Notes under the pieces: generated by a model | Told to the model about the DNA's origin: nothing | Databases searched by the model: none | What the model saw: the letters and a program-made list of their open reading frames with translations, nothing else | Assembly: GCF_000711985.1 (NCBI RefSeq) | Contig: NZ_KL544005.1 | Span: 447,970-511,969, forward strand | DNA: 64,000 nucleotides | From: Rheinheimera texasensis DSM 17496 | GTDB lineage: Bacteria; Pseudomonadota; Gammaproteobacteria; Enterobacterales; Alteromonadaceae | Direction: 5' to 3' | Shown: positions 1 to 10,193 of the stretch, piece by piece | How positions within the stretch are numbered: the stretch's first letter is position 1 | How the letters are laid out: each line of letters begins with the position of its first letter | Program-made: the position numbers and the translations under genes

Positions 1-2
1 CG

Positions 3-2786
3 ACCCCACTGTTACCGCAGGAAGTACAGCGTCAGGGTGTGACTGTGGCGAAGTCCGCACGTAACTTCCTGATGGTGGTGGGTTTTGTCTCAGAAGACGG
101 CAGCATGACCAACATCGACATCGGCGATTATGTCGCGTCCAACGTGCAGGACATTATCTCGCGCGTCGAAGGTGTCGGTGAAGTGCAGTTATTCGGCTCG
201 CAATATGCGATGCGTATTTGGCTGGACCCGGCCAAACTGCAAAACTTTAAACTGACGCCAGCTGATGTAAGCAACGCCATTGTGGCGCAAAACGCTCAGG
301 TGTCAGCCGGTCAGCTCGGTGGATTACCAGCCGCACAAGGCCAGCAACTGAATGCCACTGTCACTGCACAAAGCCGGCTGCAAACGCCGGAGCAGTTCCG
401 CAATATTTTGCTGAAAAGTGCGGCGGATGGCAGCACAGTGCGGTTAAGTGACGTCGCGACCGTTGAGCTTGGCGGTGAAAGCTACAACGTGGTGGCGCGT
501 TATAACGGCAAACCAGCCTCGGGGATCGGTATCAAACTGGCCAGTGGCGCCAATGCGCTCAATACCGCCGACGGCGTCAAACAGGCGCTGGCTGATTTAA
601 CGCCTTATTTCCCGGCCGGTCTCAAAGCGGTCGTGCCATACGACACCACGCCTTTTGTGTCTTTATCAATTGAAAAAGTGGTGCATACGCTGATTGAAGC
701 AGTGGTACTGGTGTTTTTAGTGATGTATCTGTTTTTACAGAACTTCCGCGCCACGCTTATTCCCACTATCGCGGTGCCTGTGGTGCTGCTTGGCACTTTC
801 GCTATCCTGTATGCCTTTGGTTATTCGATTAATACCCTGACCATGTTTGCGATGGTATTGGCGATAGGTTTGCTGGTCGATGACGCTATTGTCGTAGTGG
901 AAAACGTCGAACGGGTGATGACCGAAGAAAAACTGTCACCGCTTGCGGCCACCCGCAAATCAATGGACGAAATCAAAGGTGCTTTGGTCGGTATCGCCAT
1001 GGTGCTGTCGGCAGTGTTTGTGCCGATGGCGTTTTTTGGTGGTTCTACCGGCGTGATTTACCGCCAGTTCTCTATCACATTGGTCTCAGCGATGGCGCTG
1101 TCGGTGCTGGTGGCGCTGATTTTAACGCCGGCGCTCTGTGCCACTTTGTTAAAACCGAGCCACGTACCAAACCCTGGCTCGCTTTCCGGCCGGTTCTTTG
1201 GTGGCTTTAACCGCGGTTTTGATAAAACCAATCAGGGCACCCAGAGTTATGTCGCGCGGATGATTGCACAAAGCAAACGATACCTGCTGGTGTACGGCGT
1301 GATTTTAGGCGGTTTACTGTATGTATTCAGCCAGTTACCGTCAGCCTTTTTACCGGATGAAGATCAGGGCATTTTGTTTAATCAGGTAGTTTTACCGGCT
1401 GGCAGCACCACAGAGCAAACGCTGGGCGTCGTCGAAAAAATGGAGCAGCACTTCCTGGTCGACCAACAAGAAGCTGTGAAGTCGATTTTCACTGTGGCAG
1501 GCTTTAGTTTTGCCGGTTCCGGTCAAAACGCCGCCATCGGTTTTGTCAATCTGAAGCACTGGGATGAACGGCAGCGGCCGGACCTGCATGTCGGCGCCGT
1601 TGCCGGCAAAGCCATGGGTTATTTCGCCACCATCAAAGAAGCTTTTGTCTTTGCGTTCCCACCACCGGCCGTGGTGGAACTGGGCACTGCCAACGGCTTT
1701 AACATCTATCTGCAGGACCGTGCTGGTCTTGGTCACGACCAACTGCTGCAGGCGCGCAATATGCTGCTCGGCATGGCAGCAAAGAGCCCGGTGCTCGCCG
1801 GGGTGCGGCCGAATGGCCAGGAAGATACGCCGGAGCTGAAACTCGACATCGATTTAGCCAAAGCCGAAGCGCTGGGCGTCAGTCAGGCCAATATCAACAG
1901 TACGCTGGCAACCGCCTGGGGCAGCAGCTATGTCAATGATTTCATTGACCGCGGCCGAGTGAAAAAAGTCTTCCTGCAAGGTGCAGCCGACAGCCGGATG
2001 GCACCGGAAGACTTAAGCAAATGGTATGTGCGTAACAGCAAAGGCGACATGGTGCCGTTCAGCGCCTTTGCCAGCAGCCACTGGAGTTATGGCTCACCGC
2101 GGCTGGAACGTTACAACGGCTTTGCGGCGATGGAAATTCAGGGCGCCGCGGCACCAGGGTACAGCACGGGTCAGGCGATGGATGAAATGGAAAAACTGGT
2201 AAAACAATTACCGGCTGGCGTTGGTTTTGAATGGACCGGCATCTCCTATCAGGAACGCTTAAGCGGTGGTCAAGCCCCGATGTTGTATGCCTTGTCGTTG
2301 CTGGTGGTATTCCTCTGTCTGGCGGCTTTATATAACAGCTGGTCAGTGCCGGCTGCGGTGATGATGATAGTGCCGTTGGGTGTATTCGGTGCGGCACTGG
2401 CCGCGCTGGTGGGCAATCTTTCCAACGACATCTATCTGCAGGTTGGTTTGCTGACGACCATCGGTCTGGCATCGAAAAACGCCATTTTAATTGTCGAGTT
2501 TGCTATTGCGCGAATGGAACAAGGCTTAAGCCTGGTTGATGCTGCGGTCGAAGCGGTGCGGCTGCGCTTGCGGCCCATCCTGATGACATCGATGGCCTTT
2601 ATCTGTGGTGTGATCCCGCTGGCCATCGCTTCCAGTGCCGGTTCAGGTGCGCAAAACGCGCTGGGTATTTCGGTGATTGGCGGCACGCTGGCGTCCAGTA
2701 TTCTCGCCGTAGTCTTTGTACCACTGTTTTTTGTGCTGGTGCGCCGGCTGTTTCCGGCCAAAGCGGCAGCTGATACTCAGGGTTAA
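3..2786 (+). CDS. RND multidrug efflux permease, AcrB/MexB type (5' end outside window)
   Basis: Inner-membrane drug/proton antiporter of a tripartite efflux pump. The reading frame is open from base 3, so the gene starts upstream; the GTG at 39 is internal, because the codons before it already read as the AcrB porter segment [10 protein letters not shown]. About 927 residues are visible and roughly the first 115 of a normal ~1040-residue protein are missing. The text is very close to E. coli AcrB: the proton-relay pair in [12 protein letters not shown], the conserved lysine in [11 protein letters not shown], and the [13 protein letters not shown] porter segment. The hydrophilic periplasmic loops and two blocks of membrane helices are in the expected order. 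The outer-membrane factor follows 10 bases after the stop, with a TetR gene behind it. The membrane-fusion protein is presumably just upstream. Family assignment is firm; substrates cannot be told. Confidence 0.96.
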   Translation, partial: TPLLPQEVQRQGVTVAKSARNFLMVVGFVSEDGSMTNIDIGDYVASNVQDIISRVEGVGEVQLFGSQYAMRIWLDPAKLQNFKLTPADVSNAIVAQNAQVSAGQLGGLPAAQGQQLNATVTAQSRLQTPEQFRNILLKSAADGSTVRLSDVATVELGGESYNVVARYNGKPASGIGIKLASGANALNTADGVKQALADLTPYFPAGLKAVVPYDTTPFVSLSIEKVVHTLIEAVVLVFLVMYLFLQNFRATLIPTIAVPVVLLGTFAILYAFGYSINTLTMFAMVLAIGLLVDDAIVVVENVERVMTEEKLSPLAATRKSMDEIKGALVGIAMVLSAVFVPMAFFGGSTGVIYRQFSITLVSAMALSVLVALILTPALCATLLKPSHVPNPGSLSGRFFGGFNRGFDKTNQGTQSYVARMIAQSKRYLLVYGVILGGLLYVFSQLPSAFLPDEDQGILFNQVVLPAGSTTEQTLGVVEKMEQHFLVDQQEAVKSIFTVAGFSFAGSGQNAAIGFVNLKHWDERQRPDLHVGAVAGKAMGYFATIKEAFVFAFPPPAVVELGTANGFNIYLQDRAGLGHDQLLQARNMLLGMAAKSPVLAGVRPNGQEDTPELKLDIDLAKAEALGVSQANINSTLATAWGSSYVNDFIDRGRVKKVFLQGAADSRMAPEDLSKWYVRNSKGDMVPFSAFASSHWSYGSPRLERYNGFAAMEIQGAAAPGYSTGQAMDEMEKLVKQLPAGVGFEWTGISYQERLSGGQAPMLYALSLLVVFLCLAALYNSWSVPAAVMMIVPLGVFGAALAALVGNLSNDIYLQVGLLTTIGLASKNAILIVEFAIARMEQGLSLVDAAVEAVRLRLRPILMTSMAFICGVIPLAIASSAGSGAQNALGISVIGGTLASSILAVVFVPLFFVLVRRLFPAKAAADTQG

Positions 2787-2796
2787 GGAGCTTTCC

Positions 2797-4257
2797 ATGT
2801 TATTGCAATTCAAACAAACCGGCAGCTTCCGGCTGAAAACACTGAGCGTCCTGACTGCCATTGCTTTGACCGGATGTTCGTTGGCACCGGATCTGCCGCC
2901 AGCTCCGACCGCAGTGCCGACAGCTTATGCGCAATCGCCAGCGGACACAGCGGCACCACAAGTTGCTGATCTGTCCTGGCAGGCATTTTTTCAGGAGCCG
3001 CGGCTGCAGCAGCTGCTGACACAAGCGCTGACACAAAATCATGACCTGAAACTGGCCGTGCTGAATGTCGAGCGGGTACGGGCGCTTTATCAAATTAGTG
3101 ACAGCAACCGCTATCCGGCACTGGATTTATCCGCCAGCCAAAGCCGGCAGCGGCTGCCGGCAGATCTGAGCCAAAGCGGCAGTGGATCAATCCAGCAACA
3201 AGCCAGCGTGACTGTAGGCAGCAGCTGGGAGCTCGACCTGTTTGGCAAAGTGCGCAATCAATCTGAACAGGCGCTGCAACAACTGTTTGCCGGTGAAGCA
3301 GCGCAGCAGGCCGCCAAAGTCAGTCTGCTCGCTGAAGTCGCCGGCAGTTGGTACAGCTACGCCAGCAATCTGCAGCTGCTGACGCTGGCCGAGCACAGCG
3401 CCGCCAGTTATCAACAAAGCCTGCAGCTGACCGAGCGTAAAGTCGCGCTTGGCGCGGCGTCTGAATTGACGCTCAGCCAGCAGCAAAGCCTGCTGGCCAC
3501 CAGTCAGGCCGATGTGGCGCGGTATCAGCGCTTGCTGCAGCGTGATTTAAACGCGCTGCAGTTGCTGCTCGCCAAGCCCGGTGCCGATCTCAGCGCCTGG
3601 CTGCCAACGGCGCAAGAGTCGTTGCAACCATCCAGCCTGCAGCTGCCAGAATTGGCGCCGGGCAGTCCGGCGTTATTGCTGACGCAACGACCGGATATTG
3701 CGCAGGCAGAACATCAGCTCAAAGCGGCCAATGCCAATATTGGCGTGGCGCGGGCGGCGTTTTTCCCGTCCATCAGCCTGACCGCCAGCGCCGGGACTGC
3801 GTCGAATGAACTCAGCGGTCTATTTAACGGCGGCAGCGGTAGCTGGAGCTTTGTGCCGAATATCAGCCTGCCGATTTTTAATATGGGTCGCACGCAGGCC
3901 AACTTGCAGCTGGCTGAAACAGACCGTACTATCGCGCTCGAAACCTACCAGCACAGTATTCAGCAGGCGTTTCGCGAAGTGTCGGATCAGCTGGCTGACA
4001 AAGCCGGCTATCAGGCACAGCTGAAAGCGCTGCAGGAGCTGGAACGCAGTAGTTTTCGTAGCAAACAGCTCAGTCAGGCGCGCTATGACGCCGGTGCTGA
4101 CAGTTATCTGCAACTGCTGGACGCCGAACGCAGCTGGTACAGCGCAAGGCAACAGCTGAGTACGGCACAGCTGAATTATCTGCAAGCGCAGCTGGGGCTT
4201 TATAAAGCACTGGGTGGCGGCTGGCAGGAGCTGCCCGGCACGACCACAGCGCAATAA
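2797..4257 (+). CDS. Outer-membrane efflux lipoprotein (OprM/NodT family)
   Basis: Outer-membrane channel of the RND pump, 486 residues. The start at 2797 is chosen over earlier in-frame codons inside the permease because TAAGGAG, overlapping the permease stop, sits seven bases ahead of it. This start also gives a lipoprotein signal peptide ending in a lipobox (LTGC, Cys near residue 26). Two repeated outer-membrane-efflux domains follow, rich in Gln/Ala/Leu coiled coil; LTQRPDIAQAEHQL and GVARAAFFPSISL are typical of the second repeat. Length and layout match OprM. It is co-transcribed with the permease. Missing N-terminal acylation would be the only doubt about the lipoprotein call. Confidence 0.95.
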   Translation: MLLQFKQTGSFRLKTLSVLTAIALTGCSLAPDLPPAPTAVPTAYAQSPADTAAPQVADLSWQAFFQEPRLQQLLTQALTQNHDLKLAVLNVERVRALYQISDSNRYPALDLSASQSRQRLPADLSQSGSGSIQQQASVTVGSSWELDLFGKVRNQSEQALQQLFAGEAAQQAAKVSLLAEVAGSWYSYASNLQLLTLAEHSAASYQQSLQLTERKVALGAASELTLSQQQSLLATSQADVARYQRLLQRDLNALQLLLAKPGADLSAWLPTAQESLQPSSLQLPELAPGSPALLLTQRPDIAQAEHQLKAANANIGVARAAFFPSISLTASAGTASNELSGLFNGGSGSWSFVPNISLPIFNMGRTQANLQLAETDRTIALETYQHSIQQAFREVSDQLADKAGYQAQLKALQELERSSFRSKQLSQARYDAGADSYLQLLDAERSWYSARQQLSTAQLNYLQAQLGLYKALGGGWQELPGTTTAQ

Positions 4258-4293
4258 CACGCAAGCAAAGTAACACCGAGCGGAGGAAACAAC

Positions 4294-4905
4294 ATGACGA
4301 CCAAAACCAGACGACAAGACCCGCAACTGGCGCAAAACCGGCGGCTGCAAGTACTGGACGCGGCGTCAGATTGTTTTCGCCGCCGTGGTTATCACGGCGC
4401 CGGCATGGCGGAAATATCCAAAACTGCCGGTATGAGCCCGGGCCATATCTATAACTACTTTGAAAACAAAGAAGCCATTATCGACGCCATTATCGAGCGC
4501 GATATGGAAGAAATGTTCTCCGTGTTTAATGGTTTTTTGCAGGCGGAAGGCCTGTTAATGGACGTGATGCTTATTGGTTGTGAAGATGGCGTCGACAAGC
4601 ATCTGGATGTGGAAAAAGGCGCGTTAAAGCTGGAAATGATTTCCGAAGCAGCCCGTAACGACAAAGTCGCTTTATCACTGCAGGCGTCCGATACTGAAGC
4701 GCGCCGGCTGATGAAACAACTGCTGCGCCGTGACAGCAGTCTGGTACGCGAACTGCCGGAGCCTGAACTGGACAGCCGTATCAGCGTGATGTTTGCGCTA
4801 TTTGGCGGCCTGATGATCCGCCGCGTGCTGAATCCGCAGCTGGACCGGGATACGGTGTTACTTGCGTTAAAACCGGTAATGCGCACCTTGTTGTCACCGT
4901 TCTGA
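4294..4905 (+). CDS. TetR-family transcriptional regulator of the efflux operon
   Basis: 203-residue regulator. The N-terminal helix-turn-helix is clear (residues ~15-65; AEISKTAGMSPGHIYNYF with the usual FENKEAI follow-on). The C-terminal ligand domain is all-helical and too variable to name a ligand. GGAGG lies about eight bases before the ATG. It is 36 bases after the outer-membrane factor on the same strand, so it is probably the last gene of the efflux operon and its autoregulator. Most efflux TetR genes are divergent from the pump; this one is downstream. Confidence 0.9.
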   Translation: MTTKTRRQDPQLAQNRRLQVLDAASDCFRRRGYHGAGMAEISKTAGMSPGHIYNYFENKEAIIDAIIERDMEEMFSVFNGFLQAEGLLMDVMLIGCEDGVDKHLDVEKGALKLEMISEAARNDKVALSLQASDTEARRLMKQLLRRDSSLVRELPEPELDSRISVMFALFGGLMIRRVLNPQLDRDTVLLALKPVMRTLLSPF

Positions 4906-4930
4906 ATAAACAGTTGTCGCCGTTCTGAAT
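4891..4930 (+). repeat. Tandem 17-bp repeat spanning the tetR stop codon
   Basis: TTGTCACCGTTCTGAAT (4891-4907, containing the TGA stop of the TetR gene) is repeated at 4914-4930 with one mismatch. The spacing of 23 bases suggests a small local duplication of the gene end. No function is visible. Confidence 0.6.
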
Positions 4931-5062
4931 CAATCGCTATCACCCTACCGGGTGCAAGCGCCGGGTTCAGTTCCGCTAGCGTTGCCCCCGCCAAAAGTCT
5001 AAGTTCGCCGGCTGAAAAAAACGGCTAAAGTCTCAGCAGTAACATTTGCCGGGACCACTGCC

Positions 5063-6991
5063 ATGACTAACACAGCTCAACAGTCAAATCTGCCACTGCA
5101 ACGTTATCAGCAACTGCACCAGCAGGCGGCTACGGAGCCTGAACAGTTCTGGCAGCGCGAAGCCGCGCAGCTGGATTGGTTTGAAGCCCCGAAGCAAATC
5201 CTCAGCCAAACCGACGCCGATCATTACCAATGGTTTGCCGATGGTGTGCTGAACAGCTGTTATCTGGCGCTCGACAGCCATGTGCAACAAGGCCGCGGCA
5301 ATCAAACCGCTTTGATTTATGACTCGCCGGTGACCGGCAGCAAACGCAGTTACAGCTATCTGCAACTGCTGGATGAAGTGGCGCTGTTTGCCGGCGTGCT
5401 GCAACAACAAGGTGTCGGCAAAGGCGACCGGGTGGTGATTTATCTGCCGATGATCCCGCAGGCGGTAATTGCGATGCTGGCCGTAGCGCGGCTTGGCGCT
5501 GTGCATTCAGTGGTATTTGGTGGTTTTTCCGCGCATGAACTGGCACTGCGTATCGATGACGCCACGCCAAAAGTGATTGTCAGCGCCTCCTGTGGCATCG
5601 AAATCAACCGGCTGATTGCCTACAAACCGCTGCTCGATGAAGCGCTGGAACTGGCACAGCATCAGGTCAGCAGCTGTATTATTTTCCAGCGCGAACAGTT
5701 GCCGGCAGAGATGCAAGCTGGCCGCGACTTAGACTGGAACTTCGAGATGGCCCAAGCGCATCCGGTCGCCTGCGTGCCGGTCAAAGCCACAGATCCGCTG
5801 TATATCCTCTACACCTCCGGCACCACCGGCAAACCCAAAGGTGTGGTGCGCGATAACGGTGGCCATGCGGTCGCGCTTAGTTACAGCATGCGCACCATTT
5901 ATGACTGCGGCCCCGGCGATGTGTTTTTTGCCGCTTCGGATGTCGGCTGGGTGGTCGGCCACTCTTATATCGTCTACGCGCCGCTATTCGCCGGCTGCAG
6001 CACGATTTTGTATGAAGGCAAACCGGTGTTTACGCCGGACGCCGGCGCCTTCTGGCGGCTTTGTGCTGAATACAAAGTCAAAGTGTTATTCGCCGCCCCA
6101 ACCGCCTTTCGTGCCGTGCGCAAAGAAGACCCGGACGCGCTGCTGCAAACTTATGATTTATCGGCACTGAAATACATTTTTATGGCCGGCGAGCGCTTAG
6201 ACCCGGCCACTTACCATTGGGTCAGCGAAAAAATCGGTAAACCGGTGATTGACCACTGGTGGCAAACCGAAACCGGCTGGGCCATTAGCGCCAATCCGGC
6301 CGGCGTGGCGCTGTTACCGGCCAAAGCCGGCTCGGCCACAGTGCCGGTACCGGGTTATCAGGTGCAGATTTTGAGTGACGACGGCACTGTGCTTGGCCCG
6401 AATGCACAAGGTTATATTGCCATCCAATTGCCGCTGCCGCCCGGTTGCCTCAGCACCATTTGGGGCAATGATGAACGTTTTGTCGACGGTTATCTGCGCA
6501 CTTTCCCCGGTTATTACGCCAGCGGCGATGGCGGTTATCTCGATGAAGACGGCTATCTGTTTGTCATGGGCCGCACCGACGATGTCATTAACGTCGCCGG
6601 CCATCGCCTGTCGACCGGCGAAATGGAACAAATCGTCGCCAGCCATCCGGCGGTGGCAGAATGTTGTGTGATTGGCATTTATGAAGCTATTAAAGGCCAG
6701 CAACCACTGGCCATGGTGCTGCTGAAAAACGGCAGCAGTATTGCTGAAGCCACACTGGAAGCTGAACTGGCAGCCATGGTACGCAAGGAAATCGGCGCTT
6801 TGGCCTGCTTTAAAAAAGCCATCATCGTCAAACGCTTACCTAAGACCCGCTCCGGCAAAATCCTGCGCAAGCTGTTGCGGCAAATCGCCGCCGGCAGCGA
6901 ATACAGTATTCCGTCGACCATCGACGACCCGGCGTGTCTGGCTGAAATCGAACAGCTGATGGCCGAAAAACAGTTGGTGGGGCAGCTGTGA
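5063..6991 (+). CDS. prpE: Propionyl-CoA synthetase (acyl-CoA ligase, PrpE type)
   Basis: Cytosolic ATP-dependent ligase making propionyl-CoA from propionate, via an acyl-adenylate. At 642 residues it is the length of PrpE/ACSS3 enzymes. Visible landmarks are the P-loop-like YTSGTTGKPKGVVRD near residue 250, the DHWWQTETG motif, the hinge and adenylate contact YASGDGGYLDEDGY, and the C-terminal catalytic lysine in PKTRSGK (Lys near 599). The WWQTE-GWAI stretch and the overall match favour propionate over acetate, but acetyl-CoA synthetases are close relatives. It stands alone, with no methylcitrate-cycle genes beside it. The upstream gap carries no obvious regulator gene. Confidence 0.85.
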   Translation: MTNTAQQSNLPLQRYQQLHQQAATEPEQFWQREAAQLDWFEAPKQILSQTDADHYQWFADGVLNSCYLALDSHVQQGRGNQTALIYDSPVTGSKRSYSYLQLLDEVALFAGVLQQQGVGKGDRVVIYLPMIPQAVIAMLAVARLGAVHSVVFGGFSAHELALRIDDATPKVIVSASCGIEINRLIAYKPLLDEALELAQHQVSSCIIFQREQLPAEMQAGRDLDWNFEMAQAHPVACVPVKATDPLYILYTSGTTGKPKGVVRDNGGHAVALSYSMRTIYDCGPGDVFFAASDVGWVVGHSYIVYAPLFAGCSTILYEGKPVFTPDAGAFWRLCAEYKVKVLFAAPTAFRAVRKEDPDALLQTYDLSALKYIFMAGERLDPATYHWVSEKIGKPVIDHWWQTETGWAISANPAGVALLPAKAGSATVPVPGYQVQILSDDGTVLGPNAQGYIAIQLPLPPGCLSTIWGNDERFVDGYLRTFPGYYASGDGGYLDEDGYLFVMGRTDDVINVAGHRLSTGEMEQIVASHPAVAECCVIGIYEAIKGQQPLAMVLLKNGSSIAEATLEAELAAMVRKEIGALACFKKAIIVKRLPKTRSGKILRKLLRQIAAGSEYSIPSTIDDPACLAEIEQLMAEKQLVGQL

Positions 6992-7116
6992 CGGTTGTCT
7001 ACTGAACCAGCAGAAATGGAATGTTATCGCATTTTATCCATTCGGTACTTGTCGCCGCCAACAACGACGGTTAGGGTGGTTTACACTCCCCCTTTTCTAA
7101 TCTACTCAAGGCTATT

Positions 7117-9546
7117 ATGTCTGGTGTGAAAACTTTGCTCTCGCTGAGTCTGTTGCTCGGCAGCACTGTCGCTATCGCAGCAGTGCAACAAACCAAAGGC
7201 GATTATATCGACAAGTTCCGCCAGCTTGACGAAGAGTTACCGACCCCGAACGTCTATCGCAATGCCGCCGGTGAGCCGGGCCAGCAATACTGGCAGCAAC
7301 AGGTCGATTATCAGATTAAAGCCAGGCTCGACGAATCCAAACGCCGCCTCAGTGCCAGCCAGCAAGTCACCTATCGCAACAACTCGCCGTACACACTGAA
7401 ATACCTCTGGTTGCAGCTGGACCAGAACGTGCTGAAAAACGACTCGATGGCGGAAATGACCGATACTTTCGGCGCTGCCGAACTGCGTGACGGTAAACCG
7501 GCCCGTATCAGTCTCGACCAGCTGCGTCGCCAGCAATTTATGGCCGATACCGAACTGGGTTACAGCATCAGTAAATTAGAGAGTGACGGCAAAGCGCTGC
7601 GCTACGTTATTGTCGGCACCCAAATGCGCATTGATTTGCCAAAGCCGTTAAAACCAGGCCAACAAACTGAATTTACGCTGGATTACGCGTTTAATATCGC
7701 CGAAGAAGATGCGGTGAATGAACGCGCCGGCTACGAACATTTCCCCGATGATGCGCGCAAAGGCGGTAACGATATTTTTCTGCTGGCGCAGTGGTTTCCA
7801 CGGCTGGTGGCTTACACAGATTACGAAGCCTGGACCAACAAAGAATTTCTCGGTCAGGGCGAATTTACGCTGGAATTCGGCGATTACGATGTCGCACTGA
7901 CTGTCCCTGCGGACCATATTGTGTCTTCGACCGGTGTGCTGCAAAACCCGGCCGATGTGCTGACTGCCACGCAACGGCAACGACTGGAGCAAGCCAAAAC
8001 CGCCAAGCGCCCGGTGATGATCGTCACACCGGCCGAAGCGCTGGAAAATGAAAAAGACGGCAGCAACGAGCAAAAAACCTGGCGCTTTAAAGCAGACAAT
8101 GTGCGTGATTTTGCCTGGGCTTCCTCGCGCAAATTTATCTGGGACGCCAAAGGCTATCAGCAAGGCGGCAATGAACAACCTTTTGTCATGGCGATGTCGT
8201 TTTACCCGAAAGAAGGCGGTGAATTATGGCAGAAGTACTCAACCGAAGCCGTGATCCACACCATGCAGGTGTACTCCCGTTTTGCCTTTGATTATCAATA
8301 CCCGGTGGCGCAGTCGGTGAACGGCCCTGTTGGCGGCATGGAATATCCGATGATCACCTTTAACGGCCCGCGTACCGAATTACAAAAAGACGGCAGCCGC
8401 ACCTATTCATTGTCCGAGAAGTTGTTTCTGGTCGGCGTGGTGATCCATGAAGTGGGCCATATCTATTTCCCGATGGTGGTGAACTCCGATGAACGGCAAT
8501 GGACCTGGATGGACGAAGGCATCAACAGCTTTTTAGATGCGATCGCAGGCCGTGAATGGGACCCCAAAATGCCCTGGGGTGTGGAAGCGCGTGACGTAGT
8601 GGATTACATGAAAGGCGACCAGCAGGAACCGATCATGACCCAGTCCGACAGCGTAACCAGCCTCGGGCCTAATGCTTACACTAAACCAGCAGTAGCACTG
8701 GGTATTTTGCGCGACGTGATTCTGGGCCGCGAATTATTTGATTTTGCCTTTCGCGAATATGCCACACGCTGGAAATTTAAACGCCCGACGCCAGCCGATT
8801 TCTTCCGCACTATGGAAGAAGCCAGCGGCGTCGATCTAGACTGGTTCTGGCGCGGCTGGTTCTACAGCACTGATCACGTCGATATCGCGCTGGAAAAAGT
8901 CTACAAACTGCGGCTCGATACTGAAAACCCAGATATTGATATGGACCGCGAGCGTCAGGAAGATCGCAAAAAACCAGCGTCTTATTTTGCTGAGCTCAAT
9001 GTCAAAGAAGGCAAAACCCCTTGGGTCGACAACAACAAAGACGTCACGGACTTTTACGATAAAAACGACCAGTTCACCGTGACCAATAAAGAGCGCAACA
9101 GTTACCAGGAATTCCTGAAAGACCTCAAACCCTGGGAGCGCCGCGTATTCGACCGCGCGGTGAAAGAAGACAAAAATTATTATGTGCTGCAGTTCCGCAA
9201 TCTGGGTGGTCTGGTGATGCCCATTCTGCTGCAACTGACTTACGAAGACGGCTCGACTGAACAGCAATATATCGCCGCCGAAATTTGGCGTCAGTCGCCG
9301 CACGCAGTCAGCAAGCTTATCGTCAGCGACAAAGTGCTGGTCAAAGCTGAAATCGATCCAAAATGGCTGACGGCTGATGTGGACGTCGATAACAACGTGT
9401 ATCCGCGGCAGATCATTGAATCACGCATCGAATCGTTTAAGCGCGAAAAACGCAAAGGTCATGCCCAGCGCGACATCATGCAAGACAGCAAAACCAAGCT
9501 GAAAAGCGCTGAAGATAAAGACGACAATGACGGGCAACAGCCATGA
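7117..9546 (+). CDS. Secreted M1-family zinc metallopeptidase
   Basis: 809 residues with an N-terminal signal peptide (cleavage near residue 22, after VAIAA). The gluzincin signature is complete: His444-Glu445-x-x-His448 followed by Glu467 after exactly 18 residues (IHEVGHIYF ... WMDEGINSF), and MEYPMITF upstream in place of the classical GAMEN exopeptidase loop. The N-terminal beta domain spans ~40-330, the catalytic domain ~340-600, and a charged C-terminal domain follows, ending in a Lys/Asp-rich tail. It is probably periplasmic or surface-exposed and cleaves peptides from the N-terminus. Its stop overlaps the next start by four bases (ATGA), so the two are co-translated. Confidence 0.92.
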   Translation: MSGVKTLLSLSLLLGSTVAIAAVQQTKGDYIDKFRQLDEELPTPNVYRNAAGEPGQQYWQQQVDYQIKARLDESKRRLSASQQVTYRNNSPYTLKYLWLQLDQNVLKNDSMAEMTDTFGAAELRDGKPARISLDQLRRQQFMADTELGYSISKLESDGKALRYVIVGTQMRIDLPKPLKPGQQTEFTLDYAFNIAEEDAVNERAGYEHFPDDARKGGNDIFLLAQWFPRLVAYTDYEAWTNKEFLGQGEFTLEFGDYDVALTVPADHIVSSTGVLQNPADVLTATQRQRLEQAKTAKRPVMIVTPAEALENEKDGSNEQKTWRFKADNVRDFAWASSRKFIWDAKGYQQGGNEQPFVMAMSFYPKEGGELWQKYSTEAVIHTMQVYSRFAFDYQYPVAQSVNGPVGGMEYPMITFNGPRTELQKDGSRTYSLSEKLFLVGVVIHEVGHIYFPMVVNSDERQWTWMDEGINSFLDAIAGREWDPKMPWGVEARDVVDYMKGDQQEPIMTQSDSVTSLGPNAYTKPAVALGILRDVILGRELFDFAFREYATRWKFKRPTPADFFRTMEEASGVDLDWFWRGWFYSTDHVDIALEKVYKLRLDTENPDIDMDRERQEDRKKPASYFAELNVKEGKTPWVDNNKDVTDFYDKNDQFTVTNKERNSYQEFLKDLKPWERRVFDRAVKEDKNYYVLQFRNLGGLVMPILLQLTYEDGSTEQQYIAAEIWRQSPHAVSKLIVSDKVLVKAEIDPKWLTADVDVDNNVYPRQIIESRIESFKREKRKGHAQRDIMQDSKTKLKSAEDKDDNDGQQP

Positions 9547-10064
9547 TGCGTCAGACTTTGTGGCTGGTCCTCAGCGTTTTGTTGTGCTTCTGTGCGCCGC
9601 TGCAGGCGCACCAGATGAAAACGGCCATCACCAAACTGTTGTTTAACGACCGCAGTGGCCAACTGGAAGTGATGCACCGCTTTTATCTGCATGACGCCGA
9701 GCACGCCGTGAAACATCTGCAAGGTAAAGCGGCAGATATTCACAAAGAAGAAGCAGCGCGCACGCAGTTTGCAGCTTATGTCGCCAGCCATTTTCAGCTG
9801 ACGCTGAATGACGAACCGCTGCAGCTGCAACTACTTGGCAGTGAACTGGATGGCAGGCACATCTGGGTGTACCAGGAAATTGCACTGCCAAAGGCTGAGT
9901 TAAAAACACTGCGCGTGCGACACGACAGCCTGATAAGCATTTGGCCGGCGCAAATCAATGTGGTGAATCTGGAAGGCCGTGGTCCGGTCCGCACGCTGAA
10001 GCTGAGCAAACAGTCGCCAGAGCAAAGCTTCGATTTCTCAACGACAACAGCTGCAGCAAACTAA
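9543..10064 (+). CDS. DUF6702-like exported protein
   Basis: 173 residues with a signal peptide ending near residue 22 (PLQA-HQ). The mature part begins with a HQMKTAITKLLFN beta-strand pattern and a conserved HRFYLHDAEHAV segment, which resembles the DUF6702 family often found beside M1 peptidases. Function is unknown. Translational coupling to the M1 peptidase through ATGA suggests the two proteins work together or share localisation. No catalytic residues are apparent. Confidence 0.75.
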   Translation: MMRQTLWLVLSVLLCFCAPLQAHQMKTAITKLLFNDRSGQLEVMHRFYLHDAEHAVKHLQGKAADIHKEEAARTQFAAYVASHFQLTLNDEPLQLQLLGSELDGRHIWVYQEIALPKAELKTLRVRHDSLISIWPAQINVVNLEGRGPVRTLKLSKQSPEQSFDFSTTTAAAN

Positions 10065-10145
10065 ACTGCGAAAAAATCGAAACGAAACCTGAGTTTTTTC
10101 TGCTGTACTCTGTGCCCGCATGCCCCCTAAGATACTGACCAATGT

Positions 10146-10171
10146 CGCCGGAACCACCGGCGCGCTGTTTT
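10146..10171 (+). terminator. Possible terminator hairpin after the M1/DUF6702 pair
   Basis: CGCCGG-AACCA-CCGGCG is a six-pair GC stem followed shortly by TGTTTT. It is short, and it sits just ahead of the next gene, so it may be weak. Confidence 0.4.
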
Positions 10172-10193
10172 GACGGCCTGTGGAGTAATGAGA

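Noticed and set aside
605-2861. Several minus-strand frames opposite the efflux permease
   Set aside because: They lie fully inside a well-recognised RND gene, lack plausible start signals and show no family resemblance.
7648-8178. 176-residue minus-strand frame inside the M1 peptidase gene
   Set aside because: It is a shadow of a high-GC coding region; the plus strand carries the complete zinc-peptidase motif.
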